Source: Acanthosepion pharaonis (Eukaryota; Mollusca; Cephalopoda; Sepiida; Sepiidae). Taken from it: DNA of 64,000 nucleotides. The DNA is taken from contig CAHIKZ030004545.1 in the NCBI GenBank assembly GCA_903632075.3, forward strand, positions 383,501 through 447,500. The letters run 5' to 3'. Position numbers and translations under genes: made by a program. Positions within the stretch are counted from its first letter, which is position 1. Each line of letters starts with the position of its first letter. Under the pieces are notes generated by a model, which did not search any database, was not told the DNA's origin, and saw only the letters and a list, made by a program, of their open reading frames with translations. Positions 33,705 to 44,815 of the stretch are shown in pieces.

Positions 33705-33998
33705 CAAGGACACATGGCACAGTGGATAAAGGCGTTGGTTAGATCAAGTGACAGGACCCAAAGAGTGTGAGTTCAATACCCGGTTAAGGCAGTGGTGAAC
33801 TTTCAGAGAGAAAATTAGCAGGAGATAACTGATAACTGACATCCATCAAACATGTACTAGAACAGTCTACCCCTGTGAGCGAAATAAAGGGTTCAGTTCA
33901 AAATTCCAACCACCTGAAGAAGGCCGGAGCGTACAACGGCCGAAACGTTGTGAAGAATATTGTGACAAAAATGAGGACAATAGTCCAAATAATGGCCA
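33705..33998 (+). mobile_element. tRNA-derived SINE (family 2), most complete copy
   Basis: Head GACACATGGCACAGTGGATA with AAAGGCGTTGG (A-box region) and GTGTGAGTTCAATACCCGG (B-box region). The body has AGAACAGTCTACCCCTGTGA and AATAAAGGGTTCAGTTC. The distinctive centre at 33912-33951 reads CACCTGAAGAAGGCCGGAGC, then GTACAACGGCCGAAACGTTG. GGCCG and CGGCC can pair into a small stem. The tail is GACAATAGTCCAAATAATGG. The centre may be the conserved central domain described for cephalopod SINEs; I could not check this. Confidence 0.8.
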
Positions 33999-33999
33999 G

Positions 34000-34735
34000 A
34001 TATTTTGTTTTATGACATTCATACGTTCCAGATTATTTAAAGACACACGTGCTAGAACGGAGAGAAAAAAATATGATCTGGTCATGAGTATCAGTATTAT
34101 GTGGTCTAACCATATAAAAACATATAGAAAGCGAGCATCGTGAGAAAATGACTATGAATAAGTCAAAGTAAGATTTCCAAATGACATTTCCAGTTAATCC
34201 CGAATTGTCAACCATAAAAAAATAATTTACATTATTTGCTCAATGTCTGCATCCTTGTAGTTACGATCGGACTTGTTCAGGTGACAGTCGATCTAGGTCA
34301 CCTTCAAGGAATTTCGAACAGAGTCCTTTATTCTTATTGAATTTTGTTCATATTTCCCTGTCCATGTCCAGGGGAGATAAATCTTCTTGGTTAATTGTTC
34401 ATTTATTGCTAGTACTTTTCCCATTGAGTCTGAGTATATCAGTACCCTCTGGCTCAGGGATCGTACTTACATTGAAGTACCCTTTCTACCAAAAAGACAA
34501 ACAACTAATAACACTGGGAGATGGTAATCAATTACCATGGTATAAGGGAACTAAAAAGGCAACGGAGGGAGCCAAGCTTGACGGCAAGGCTGCAAAAGCA
34601 CGAGGGGAACCAAGAAGAACATTAGTTCCAAACATGATTATTTCCCCACGCTACCATGTTCTAGAGACATAAAACGTTAGTTATTGAATTTGGTGATGTA
34701 ATAATTGCAAATTCCCTTAATGGGGCTTGTGGCAC
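34000..34735. other. Stretch with one unassigned open frame
   Basis: A plus-strand frame of 111 codons (34337-34672) begins with a hydrophobic stretch (LIVHLLLVLFPLSLSI) and ends in a basic region. It has no recognised domain and sits against the end of the GC-rich element. I do not call it a gene. Confidence 0.35.
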
Positions 34736-34739
34736 CATT

Positions 34740-36695
34740 TACGAAGCAGAGAAAGGAAAAGAAAGAAAATAAGGCAGAAAGAAAGGCGAGACGAATCGTG
34801 GGTGATCAGCAGAACACACACACGGCTAAGGGACAATGAATATATTGATAAGTAACCATGGCGAAATGGTGTCATTACAATGACAGGGAAATTCTGGGTA
34901 AGAAGAAAGGGAAAGAAAGAAAGAAACAGATGTGTTTTGATAACGGCTGTGTTATCTAGGAGTACGTAAACAAAACGGCTGGTCGGCTGGCCAGGGAAAA
35001 ATTCAATTGAAAACGTTAATTTTGATAAGTGACAAAACACAGGTGTAACTACAGGACTTTGGGTAGATATGAAAAATTAAAAGCCACACAAGCCGTGTCC
35101 GCTGACCGATTTTTTCGACGAAACAAATTTGGCCTGCGATAATAAAATTATGTTATCAGAAATATGTACCGAAGGAAAATAAATGGGGACCCAGAAGTGT
35201 TTTTTCTTCTTCCTTGGAGGCGACAGACTGACTGAAACTTTAGAGATATTTATTTTTTGAGGCCGTGTTAAGAAGACCACCCATTTTGATAATTAGCGAT
35301 AAAATACCTGACAAAAACCACGTATAGAACAAGAGTTGTCATATTGTCCGTTTGCGGCTAGAAAAATGATAACGGCGATTAAAGCGGAAGAAAAGGGAAA
35401 GAGAAGAGATAATTCTTTTAGTTAAGCAAGATATTTTTTCCCCCGAAACAAAGCCGCGGATAATTCACGCCCGACTAAGACATCATTGGTCAAGTGTTGA
35501 TCACGTGACGCACGAAGGAGGAGGAAAGATACCCGACTAAGACCTCATTGGCCGAGTGGTGATCACGTGACGCACGAAGAAGGCTGTCGACGCCTCATCC
35601 AGAGTATAAGTATGAGAAGCTGCTGAGAGGAGGTGGGGAGGGTAGTTCACGCCCCTCTGAAGTATGGTGAGAAAGTGGGAGTAAGGAAAGGTTCCCAAAA
35701 ATGGAAAAAGTGGAAAATCCCTAACCAGAAATAAAAAAGAGGTGGATATGTATTTAGAATTATCGAGGAACCCCCTGACGCCGACAGACCCACCCCGGTT
35801 TTGGTCGGCGTCAATAAAAGCGAGGCCCCAACAGGCAGAAATCAGAGAGTTCGGGCTCGAGTTTCCAGAGTTGAGTTCCCAGAGTCAGTCTCAGTTGAAA
35901 CCGCCTCGCAGATAGCTGACCAAGATTCACGCAAAATTCCGGACTCCTCTTCAACCCAAGAACAATTATTTTGAAGAGCGACTTAGAACCAGACCACCGA
36001 AATAAGTGTTTTTTTTTTCGACTTTCGTCCAAAGACACACCGAAACGCCAATTTATTAGAGAGCAATCAACTTGAAGCGTTAAAACTTGCCTAACGGAAA
36101 CGACGTGTCACAATCCACAGAACGGGTCGGGAGATAGATGCAGTCCTATGTATCGAACAACTAGACATAAAGTTTGTTACCTTTTTCTTTGATAGTTTGA
36201 ACTTTTTGAGTTTTCATTTTATTTTCTTTTATGCATATTTGTGTAGTATCACTCCCGTTGAACTCAGTTTGCATTACGGCCCCAACCACTGTTTGATCTC
36301 GTCTGCCAAAGATCAATTCACAACGTGGGTAGGCGGACTGGAGATCAATGCAGTTACCTTGGTAACCAGGCGTTGGAAGCGAGTTAGGAACGACGAGGCT
36401 GATATCAAATCTAACCAGATTCCCACCCGAATCACCAAAAGGTTAGAACGTCACATTTGGGTGCCGCGATCGATACCAAGCCAGTTGGTCGTCACAGGAA
36501 GAGACAACACGACTGACGCGACAGGCGGACGTCACGTTTGGAGCAGCGACACCCGAACGGAGCAGCGAGGAGCGAACAGCTGGCGCCGCGGCGAGGACGT
36601 CACAGTTGGTGCTGTTTGGGGACGTCACAGCTGGCGCCGTGGTAGATCAGAATAGAACGTCACAGTCGGCGCTGCGACCGGGGGACGACGTCACA
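34740..36695 (-). mobile_element. GC-rich LTR-like element, right copy (inverted)
   Basis: Read on the minus strand it starts at 36695 with TGTGACGTCGTCCCCCGGTC, the same start as 5979. It then aligns block by block with the left copy: CGCCTGGTTACCA-GGTAACTG, CGACCCGTTCTGTGGATTGT, GGTGTGTCTTTGGACGAAAG, GGGGTGGGTCTGTCGGCG, TTATTTCTGGTTAG and CTTATCAATAT-TTCATTGTCC. The first about 250 bases contain seven CGTCAC repeats, several as CGTCACAGYYGGYGC, more than in the left copy. The copies differ by substitutions and small indels, so both are fairly old. No coding sequence is visible. Confidence 0.65.
35485..35585 (-). promoter_or_regulatory. Tandem E-box and CCAAT units, right copy
   Basis: On the plus strand, CATTGGTCAAGTGTTGATCA and CATTGGCCGAGTGGTGATCA are each followed by CGTGACGCACGAAG, with a period of about 60 bases. 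On the element strand these are TCACGTGATC E-boxes followed by CCAATG. They match 7165-7270 and support a regulatory role. Confidence 0.5.
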
Positions 36696-36700
36696 GCTGG
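36443..36700 (-). promoter_or_regulatory. Array of CRE-like CGTCAC repeats
   Basis: CGTCAC occurs at about 36451, 36492, 36531, 36599, 36625, 36659 and 36690. The last four are followed by AG(C/T)(T/C)GG and mostly by a YGC. The element strand therefore carries repeated GTGACG, with CAGCTGTGACGTC-type units. TGACGTC-type sites bind CREB/ATF-type factors; binding here is inferred. Confidence 0.5.
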
Positions 36701-36824
36701 AAGTACAGACATAATGCTAGAGTTAAGAATAGCATGTTTTCTACTGTATTATTGTAACCTTACTTTTATTACTCGCTTATAACTTTCGTTATTTAATGCT
36801 CAGGACACTGAAGCTTTAATTAAA

Positions 36825-37400
36825 TCTACTAATAGTAATAATAATGATACTGCTAGCTGTTTCCCTATAAATAAATATTTGGCATTTATTGACCAAGCAA
36901 GTAGTACTATTTTCGGTTGAAATTTATAAAATCTTTTCCTAAAAACACTTTGACAGGAAAACAGGTTTCTAATGTCCAGTAGCTATTATCGCTCTTTCCT
37001 GTAATGATGAGATTTATTTCCTAACCATTTGAAGTGGTATGTAATGTTAGCATCTTGATTATGTCATTATATTCGATTTGAGTTACTTGTGCTATCCATT
37101 TTAATTGTTGCTGTTGGTGATGGTAATGTGTTTTCTGTTTGTAGTGACGGGGTTTCTGTTATTTGGTACAGGTCTTTGTTAGCGAATCTGTATCGCCAGT
37201 CAACAATTCACATGGAAGTATGATCTTTGCTAAAAGCCCTCAGGTTTCACTCGCTCAAAACCTTTTTTTCAGCATTGATCTTAGGAAGTGGTTAAAAGTG
37301 GTTCTGAATGAATTTGCTGCCATGCATGACATCCACGTAAAAGTTTCAACCTGACGAGTCTACTTAGAAAGATTTTCAGGTTGACGTTTTGGTTTCGTGT
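36825..37400 (+). repeat. Diverged direct duplication, copy 1
   Basis: Aligns with 39705-40210. Shared blocks include AATAATGATA-T, TTGAAATTTATAAAATCTTT, TCCAGTAGCTATTATCGCTC against TCCAGTAATTGTTATAGCTC, and CAGGTTTCACTCGCTCAAA. AACCTGAC...TTCAGGTTG (37349-37385) can form a hairpin. It is a repeat of unknown class or a local duplication. The 63-codon frame at 37163-37354 is not kept in copy 2. Confidence 0.6.
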
Positions 37401-38185
37401 TTGGCGAAACTACCTATAGAACAAGCAATTCTATGTTCATTTAGGTGCGTATTATCTGTTGGGTATATAATAAATCACAGATATAGATTCTGGCACAATA
37501 TATTCTAATCCGGTAAACTAAACATATGATCCCCTTTAGAACTGTTAAATGTGTAGATGCTTATTAAAATTGGATAATGTATGTTTTACATTCACGTTCA
37601 ATTTGACAAGAAACTATGGAAAGCCTTTATATTTCACGTGTTTTAAAACGATTTCATTTTATTTTAGGAGCATTTACTTCAATTTTCAGTTCTTTTTTTT
37701 TAAATCACATCTTATTCTCATTTATTTACTTGTTATTTTACAGTTATTAGGCGCAAAATTTTTACTTTTCTAAAAAATTCTTTTGAGGTATTTTACGTAA
37801 GACTTTTCCTTCGCTGTTGTCAAAATACCCGCCAGTAAATGCCGCAATTTCAATTTTTTTTTTTTTTTTTTTTTTTCATTTCCGTTATTAGTTAAAAAAA
37901 TTTCTATTTAAAATAGTGAATTAACTTAAGGGAAAGATTTAATATAAACATTTTAAAATTGCAAATATTTAAGATTATAATATAAAACCATGGACGAAAC
38001 AGTAAGAAAAATAAAAGTTTTTTTTTTTTTTTAACTGAACACACAATGCTTTTAGTAGTTTTACTTTTACAAGGAAGTTGCCAAAATTAAAATTTATAAA
38101 AGCAAGCAAATTTTAAAATCTAAGTTTAAGTTAATGTCTTCATATCGGGAAGACATAACATTCAACAATTTCTTCTTCTATTTGC
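37401..38185. other. AT-rich stretch with homopolymers
   Basis: Poly-T at 37852-37876 and at about 38019-38032. Nothing else was recognised. Confidence 0.5.
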
Positions 38186-38189
38186 TTTG

Positions 38190-38340
38190 TCCCTCTAGGA
38201 CTTAGGCTAGCAAAACTCTCCACAACTTCCTATTCTTTGTAGCTCTTGGCAATATTCGTCTTTTGACTATTCCACCCACCTTCTCTTCTTCCATCCATTT
38301 GTGTCCCTGACGCCTACAGTATATTGCCTGAGTGTAAAAA
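38190..38340 (-). mobile_element. RTE-like LINE 3' end, short copy
   Basis: GGCTAGCAAAACTCTCCACA with ACTTCCTATTCTTTGTAGCT matches the 3' block of the family (compare 10279-10309 and 10398-10428). CCTGACGCCTACAGTATATT corresponds to 16090-16110. Confidence 0.65.
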
Positions 38341-38779
38341 TCGAAGTTTATACTTGAAATAAAAAAAGAGGGAAATTTGTGGACACATATTGGGGAAATA
38401 GACCTTGGGGAAATTGGTACTCACGGGACATATTAACATCAAGAAGCCAGAGGGAAACATTGAATAATTTACCTACAGAGGATGTGTAAATAGATGTCCA
38501 AACAGGGAGTAGGAGAGATATTAAAGGGGAAAATTACTTTGAGCTAGGAAGGATAGGAAGCAGAGAAGACCCATGATCGGCCACATGCTGAAGGAGCACG
38601 CTACATAAAAGATGAAAAGGAAGCATTTTCAATTGACGAAATAAAAGAATCATTATTTGACACACCAAAATTAGTATTTTATGAGGCTGATTTCAGCTTA
38701 TTAACTTTTTCACACTAACAGGCACAAGTTCAAGTTAAAATTAATAAATTCCAATTTGCAGCCCATAATCGATGATTAA

Positions 38780-39310
38780 ACCTGATTTTTTCTATTCACC
38801 TGATTGCAAAGGGCGTCGTCTAAAAAAGCTTCTTTTTTTAAAATTAAGTGTATATAGCTGGCCACTCGTATTCGAAGATACCCGTCTACTGGGGCGGCTA
38901 GCCAATCCATATTGCAGACGCTTGCTCAGACGCATTTGTGTGTATTCAACATCCACAGAGCCCACCTATGGTTTCTAATACAACTATGCTGAGCAGACTT
39001 TAACTACAGTTTCTGGGAAAGAGCGTGTTATCTATCGTGATCAACAAATCGGCCACGATGACTTGCGACTTCGTTCTAGCACAGCTATCGATGGCATCCA
39101 AGAGTTCCGTCTACCCAATTTCAGTCACAAGGCTTAGTTCAACCCTTGATATAGTTTTCAGGCACTTTCCAAATGTGTCGCACGCTGGGATCGACCCCCG
39201 CCAGTCCGATAACAACAGGAAGTCTTCTTTCGGACAAATCGACCATGGTGAGATTCGAACCCGGGTCTCATGGGCAGAATGCGAATGTTCTCAGCCACGT
39301 GCCCTTAAAT
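38780..39310 (-). mobile_element. Composite repeat ending in a tRNA-derived SINE head
   Basis: On the minus strand the 5' part (39310 to about 39235) reads AAGGGCACGTGGCTGAGAAC, then CATGAGACCCGGGTTCGAAT with CTC. Both A- and B-box regions are very good. The body contains CCATGGTCGATTTGTCCG and continues leftwards through a moderately GC-rich stretch. The boundary between SINE and other repeat is uncertain. It is not a functional tRNA gene: there is no cloverleaf, and it continues into a long body. Confidence 0.6.
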
Positions 39311-39704
39311 GAATAACTAATGTATTAATATCGCAAAAATATATCATTCGCCCGTAGCACTTACGAAACTCCTAAAGCAAGTTAAATTGAAGGTCGTCAA
39401 TAAGTTTTCTGCTAATGGAAATGGACTGTTAGACCAGCAGAAATTTTCGTAGAAGTTGATGGAAAGAAAGAATAAACTTTAATAAACAACATGCAAGTTG
39501 ATAAAAAATACATTCTTGTTTCATTTTTTTTTTTTTTTTTTTGGGAATTTGGAATCTACAGTATTTTTATAGGCCTATTAAAGCCATGGGCCTGGAACTG
39601 TGTTTTTTATCTATAGTTTTATTTTTAGAAATGTCCCTTATGTGTGATAAGCCTATTCATAAATTTTACTTAATAAATATCCCGAAGTAAAAGAATAGAT
39701 CTAC

Positions 39705-40210
39705 TGTCAATGTTAATGGTAATGATATTATTAGCCATTTCCACATAAGGAAACAGTTAGCATTCTTTCACCAAAAAACCAATACTACTGACAATTGAAA
39801 TTTATAAAATCTTTCTCTTAAAAAATGTTTTCATGAAAATAGCTTTCACAAGTCCAGTAATTGTTATAGCTCTTTCAAGTTTTAATGTGTGTCGTCATAA
39901 TTTAGATTTATGTGGAACATCAACATTTTGATTATATCATTATTCTCTGTCTGAGTTCCTTTTATTTGTTGCTATTCTGGAAAGTCCTGCAGTGATGTGG
40001 TTTCTGATTTTTGAAAGTTAGTTCTTTGTGATTCTGTAGTTCCAATCCACAAGACTCGAAGAAGGATGTTCTTCGCCAAGACCGACAGGTTTCACTCGCT
40101 CAAAGACATTTTAACCATTGCTCTGAGAAATCAGTTGTATACATCTGATAGTTTAGAGAGTTTCTATATGAAAGTCTCTATCTAACTGAAAGTTTCCATC
40201 TGAAAGCCTT
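39705..40210 (+). repeat. Diverged direct duplication, copy 2
   Basis: Paralogue of 36825-37400, 2.9 kb downstream in the same orientation. The best-kept block is CAGGTTTCACTCGCTCAAAG (40088-40107). Identity is moderate and the spacing is kept. Confidence 0.6.
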
Positions 40211-40539
40211 TTACGCAGTTTATTTTATGTTCAATTTCCTTGTCTTCTATACAAAATTTGTTATAACGGATTCATACACTGAGGTGTTTACAGGGTTTGG
40301 CATTTACTAATTCCATACACTGAATTTTTTATAACTGATTCAGGGTAGTTAGCATCCATGCTTTCATTCCAATTCTAGACCATAATTTCTGTTTAGTAAG
40401 CTTTATACTAAGTCCTACTTCTTGGAACACTTGCTAGATGAAATCGTGAGATAAGAGTTATCCTAAACAGCCATTTATCTAGATCCTTTCGTACTAACGC
40501 AGGTGTACAATCTTTGGTCTTCCTAGATTATTAATCTTC

Positions 40540-41460
40540 ATTAATTACATTCCTAATGACACCAGCTCTCAAAATGGCATCTACACTGACGACGCAACAA
40601 TTTACTCCTGTTCTCGATAGTAAGGCTTATTGGTCTAACAAGGTCAAAATGGCAGCCGATGTCCAAAACGACAGTAATTAACTGAGACAAAAGATGGCTT
40701 GTTAATTTTAACACCTCCAAAATTAAACTTCTCTCCATTAATCATCTGAGAGTCCCCTTGCCGCCTTCCATCTTCATCGCTGAAGCTATCCCCCAGGAAA
40801 GTGGCCCCTTGCACCTTCTTGTGCTCACGTTCTCTGATGATATGATGCGGAAAGGTTTATATTGAATTCATTGCTCGGTAAGCCGCTAACAAAGTTGCTT
40901 CCTTTTGTAGAACGAGTTTACCATTTGTCCATGCTGAGAATATAACTGTCACGTATGGGCCTGTGTCCCTGCTATTTACCTTGAGCTCCTTAATAATCTC
41001 AAAAGAAGAATTCTTGGTCCTGATCTGGCTGCTCAGCTCCAATCCCTTCCCCACCGCCATAAGGCTTCCTCTCTATGTTTTTTCTACAAATATTTCATGG
41101 TAATTGTTTGAATGAGCTCTTCACGATGGTACCTAGATATTTTAAATTTAAGCGCAGCCCTAGACATGCGTCGAGAACTTATTAATTTACAATTGAACTG
41201 GTTAGATGTAGCCGTAAATTCTATGCTAAGACTTTCTTCTTTCGCTCTTCTCGCTTGTGGAACTCCCTTCCGGCTCCATATTTTCCCGCCAACTTTAATC
41301 TGCCAAAGTTTAAATGCAGTTTCAATCGCTATCTACAGTCCTGATTATTATCTTCCTTTTACGCTTATCATTAATTTACTGTTCCTGATTATTCCACACG
41401 CTGTAAACGCTTGTGGAATTATTGCGTTGTTTGGGCAAACTCTGATTAAAAAAAGTGGTT
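40540..41460 (+). pseudogene. Jockey/CR1-like LINE, 3' half of the reverse-transcriptase ORF
   Basis: The forward frame reads INYIPNDTSSQNGIYTDDAT (motif around the catalytic YADD, here YTDD), then IYSCSR and a stop. After frameshifts: LNNLKRRILGPDLAAQLQSL, YFHGNCLNELFTMVPRYFKF, TIELVRCSRKFYAKTFFFRS and SRLWNSLPAPYFPANFNLPK, ending FNRYLQS and a stop at 41342-41344. That stop is the natural end of the LINE protein. The endonuclease and early reverse transcriptase are absent. At least two stops and several shifts make it dead. Confidence 0.85.
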
Positions 41461-41625
41461 TATGAAATGTTTGAAAAGTCATAAATTTAAGAGATAAAAT
41501 GGAAATCCCTTACTTAATATAAACAATTCATCTGCTGATGTTACCAAGATCTAGCGTAATATTTAATAATTATTGCTGTCAATATCTTATTAATCATCGT
41601 GTACAAATTACTGTTTATTTATAAA

Positions 41626-41752
<127 letters not shown>

Positions 41753-41859
41753 TTTATTTTACATAATGCTAAACATTAATTCACAAACGACTTTTAGATA
41801 TCCACTGATCCAGAAATCTCTTAGATCATAACGCCACCCTGATATATGCGAAGTAACTT

Positions 41860-41950
41860 GCATGTCAGATATAACGACGGTTTCCCTCTGCCAAGATGGA
41901 AACGGGTTCGAATCCTGCAAAAAGCGCATATTTCTCTTAAATGAAATTAT
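41860..41950 (+). mobile_element. tRNA-like SINE head, minor family
   Basis: A strong B-box, GGGTTCGAATCCTGC, lies at about 41908-41922, preceded by a decayed tRNA-like region from about 41860. The A-box is unclear and no partner copy was found. Confidence 0.5.
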
Positions 41951-42011
41951 TGAATATAAATAAATAAACTGAACATCTCAACTATGAGTATCCACTAAAA
42001 TAACGTTTAAA

Positions 42012-42016
<5 letters not shown>

Positions 42017-42051
<35 letters not shown>
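42017..42051 (+). repeat. (TA)n microsatellite
   Basis: About 17 TA units. Confidence 0.95.
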
Positions 42052-42054
<3 letters not shown>

Positions 42055-42117
42055 GATAGAGGACTCTCTCGTTAGTATTGATGTTTAGCAGTTCCACCCT
42101 TCTGTTTCATTTTAAGA

Positions 42118-42510
42118 CTACCTTGTGACCCATAAAACTTTCCACATAGAAGAAAAAGAACCGCACTCTTTGAGAAGACAGTCTTCAGTATTCTGCCTTG
42201 TGATACGTAAATGTTCAATGCGTGAACTCTGAAAAGTTGCAATGCCTTTTACGCACGTACTCCTCAACTTGACACGATCAGAAGCCACTTCCTCAGTGGG
42301 AGACAGAGGTTTGTCAATAGGGATTAGGTTTTGCTTCAGTTTATTTTTAGCGTGGCTTATAAATCCGACCAAGATATTTCCAGCCTCCCCAATATCTGTA
42401 CGAATTCTGAAATTCGTTTTTCTTTGGAACATGCAATTTTTCATATGCTGTCTGTCACAACTAGAATCATCCGAATTTGGGGTCCTATTCCTTTTACTAG
42501 CTTTTCAAAA
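42118..42510 (-). other. Unassigned open frame of about 129 codons
   Basis: On the minus strand the frame is open from about 42507 to the stop near 42118, with an ATG at 42442. It includes RTPNSDDSSCDRQH, NFRIRTDIGEAG and KPLSPTEEVASDRVKL. It is not low-complexity and is one of the longer non-microsatellite frames here, so it may be a piece of a transposon protein or an exon. I do not recognise a domain. Confidence 0.3.
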
Positions 42511-42577
42511 ATACACTAAAAAGAAACAAATCAGGTTGACTTAAACAGAAATCAGTATAAAAAACAATCATGTACAT

Positions 42578-43425
42578 GATGCGATTGATGAATTGTCGTC
42601 CAAATTACGTAAAAATGAAAATAAACCTCATTTTAACAGATATACTTACCAAAATTACACAAAACTATCTTGAAATACTACAATATCAATTTATTCAATA
42701 AGATCACCATTGGCTTCAACCACAGCCTCCAGACGACATTGGAATATCCCGCATCTCTTCTGGACGGTCTCCTTGTTTAAGTTTGTAAATGCTGCCATAA
42801 TCCTTGCCTTCATTTCTTCTTTAGTGTTACAAGGAGTTTTGTTGGTCTCTCGCTCAACTGCACCCCCACACATAATAATCAAGGGGGTTGTAGTCTGGGG
42901 AGTCAGATGGCCTGATGTAAGGTTTGATGAGGTCGCAGAAATTGTCTGACAGCAATGCTAGAGAATTTCTTTTATTTGTGTGGCATTGTACAGAGTCCTG
43001 TTGCCAGACATAGTGTCTTTCAGCAGCCACCCTCCTGACTCAAGGAAGATCTACCTCCTGAAGGCATTTGATGTAAGACTCCGTGTTAAGTTTTAGGCCT
43101 CACCAACAAATTCGAGGTTTTTTTTTCCTCTTATCAGTACAATAAGTGAGAGTATTACGAACTGCTTTACTTTCGTAACCACCATTAGACTCATCCAAAT
43201 GATCTGCACTCTCCTCAGATTGACAACTAAATACTCAGAAATGATCGTACTGGAGCTTCCGGCGGAAGTGCCAAGCAGTACAGGATGCCTTTTCCAAATT
43301 CCCGGCAAATTGAATTGCGTCATGGTGCTCTTTTTCTCATAGACGCTGCCCAGCTGACACTACTGTGCAGTGGACAAAATATATAAAAACAACGCTCATT
43401 AAATGGCGGCAATTTACTTATACTT
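42578..43425 (-). mobile_element. Mariner-type transposon relic, sibling without insertions
   Basis: Ends resemble those of 26210-27555: GATGCGATTGATGAATTGTCG against GGTGCGATGGATAAAATGTCG on the left, and AAATGGCGGCAATTTAC against AAATGGCCACAATTTATC on the right. The minus strand encodes SPDYNPLDYYVWG around the third catalytic Asp of a DD(x)D transposase (about 42890-42860). After a one-base shift come AVERETNKTPCNTKEEMKAR and RLEAVVEANGDLIE. The N-terminal part is degraded. About 850 bases. It lacks the SINE and the TTAA MITE of the other copy. Confidence 0.85.
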
Positions 43426-43429
43426 AATT

Positions 43430-43940
43430 TGTTACTCAACTCAAATTCGTCTTGTGTTCGACAAAGTTTGATGGACATTTTATATTCTTATCATATGTAA
43501 GGAAGTCGAGGCGCCAATAACATTATGACACGACACTTGAATGTTGATTACATATCATTTTATTCACTCTAGTATTTTGTTACTCAGCCAGTCATTGATA
43601 CAAGACTCCGGCACAAAACTCACACCTGATCCGGCATGTGGTATTGTTCATGATGACGGTCGTCTTTGAGTATAGAATCCAGAGGTTAGCAGTGAATATT
43701 TCGAAGACAGTAGGGAAGCGTTGTTCAGGTTAGCAGTGGATATCCCGGTAAAGTAGCAGAGCGTAGTTCTTCCTTCTGTTCGTCTTCGCCTGACAAGCTG
43801 GCACTGGACATTCGGATAGAGTAAACAAAATGGCCGCCTTTATACACGACGGATTGAATATTCTACGTCTTCTGATTGGTTAACCTTCTATTGGTGGACT
43901 ATAAAATGAGTCAAGTCATTTGGGCTAGCTCACTAGTACA
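43430..43940. other. Moderately complex region, unassigned
   Basis: A diverged two-unit repeat is visible: AGAGGTTAGCAGTGAATATT (43680-43699) and CAGGTTAGCAGTGGATATCC (43726-43745), each followed by GTAG-RAGCGTWGTT. GCCGCC near 43831 and TTGGTT near 43876 are isolated. It may be an old LTR or SINE. Confidence 0.35.
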
Positions 43941-43945
43941 TAATA

Positions 43946-44149
43946 CAGTGTAACCCGGATATAAGAGAGTTGTCGGGACCGGAGAAGAAGTCTCTTATAT
44001 CCGAGTTTCTCTTATATCCGGGTTTGGTCTAATTTATATACATTAACACAGGCTCTAATTTGGGACCAGAGAAAATCTCTCTTATATCCGGGTTTCTCTT
44101 ATATCAGGGTTTCTCTTATATCCGGGTTTCTTATATCCGGGTTACACTG
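43946..44149. mobile_element. Pogo/Tigger-like MITE, 204 bp
   Basis: Flanked by TA on both sides. The ends are CAGTGTAACCCGGATATAAG and its complement (CTTATATCCGGGTTACACTG). Besides the terminal pair, TCTCTTATATCCGGGTTT-type units recur about four more times inside: two near 43992-44025 and three overlapping near 44080-44130. TA duplication with a CAGT start and AACC near the tip is typical of pogo/Tigger relatives. Sibling: 63528-63714. Confidence 0.85.
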
Positions 44150-44509
44150 TATACACAAAAAAAACTGCAGCACGAGTCCCATATATTCTGCTTTTGGAGT
44201 TGTGTGATAGATTTCTTAAATTATCTCTAGGGTGGTTGTTTATATATCTATCTGCCCAACATTCACGTTCTCATGTTTTTAATACCGGATACGCTTATGA
44301 GGTAACGTACTTGTGCATTTTGTGGCTGGAATTGACCCCAGATCAACCCTCATGTATAAATATCTTCCTTCACCCTTTGAGCCCTACATTCCTGAACAAT
44401 TTTAACCCTTCTGCCTGAGTCAAAATTCGCAAATAATTGTTATGTAATATTTCAAGCTAGATAGTTACAAGTGTTTATCCACTGTTCAACCGGTGGCTGG
44501 TCATCAGGT

Positions 44510-44640
44510 CATATTTTCCTACCACTGGTAAAGCGGTGGTTAGAGCTCAAAGGCTTAATGTTTAGCGTGAAAGTGAGGTTCGAACTACTCTGCCAAACAA
44601 AATAACACCGGACTGAGAATGTAAGTTAGTCATGGGATAC
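44510..44640 (+). mobile_element. tRNA-derived SINE head, minor family
   Basis: GCGGTGGTTAGAGCTCAAAG (A-box region) and GTGAGGTTCGAACTACTC (B-box region) lie at tRNA-like spacing. The body and tail are not defined. Confidence 0.55.
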
Positions 44641-44815
44641 TAGTGCATATTCGCACACTTACTTCTTTGACAACCTTTGATGTAAGTTTACGGTAAGTGC
44701 TAGTGCCAGTCTGCCTGCTGATGATACAGAGTGCGGGGATTTGGATTCATCTTTCTTTAAGATCGGTCATGGGAAGGAAACATAAGCGATCTCAATTAAA
44801 GTTCAAGCTCCGTTT

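Noticed and set aside
34337..34672. 111-codon frame with a signal-peptide-like start
   Set aside because: No recognisable mature domain, no second copy and no supporting gene context. The hydrophobic stretch can arise from T-rich DNA.
36197..36655. 152-codon plus-strand frame
   Set aside because: It is antisense to the GC-rich element and runs through its CGTCAC array. The corresponding left-copy frame is not kept.
39225..39310. Possible tRNA gene (very good A- and B-box sequences)
   Set aside because: No proper cloverleaf or acceptor stem could be drawn, and the sequence continues into a SINE body.
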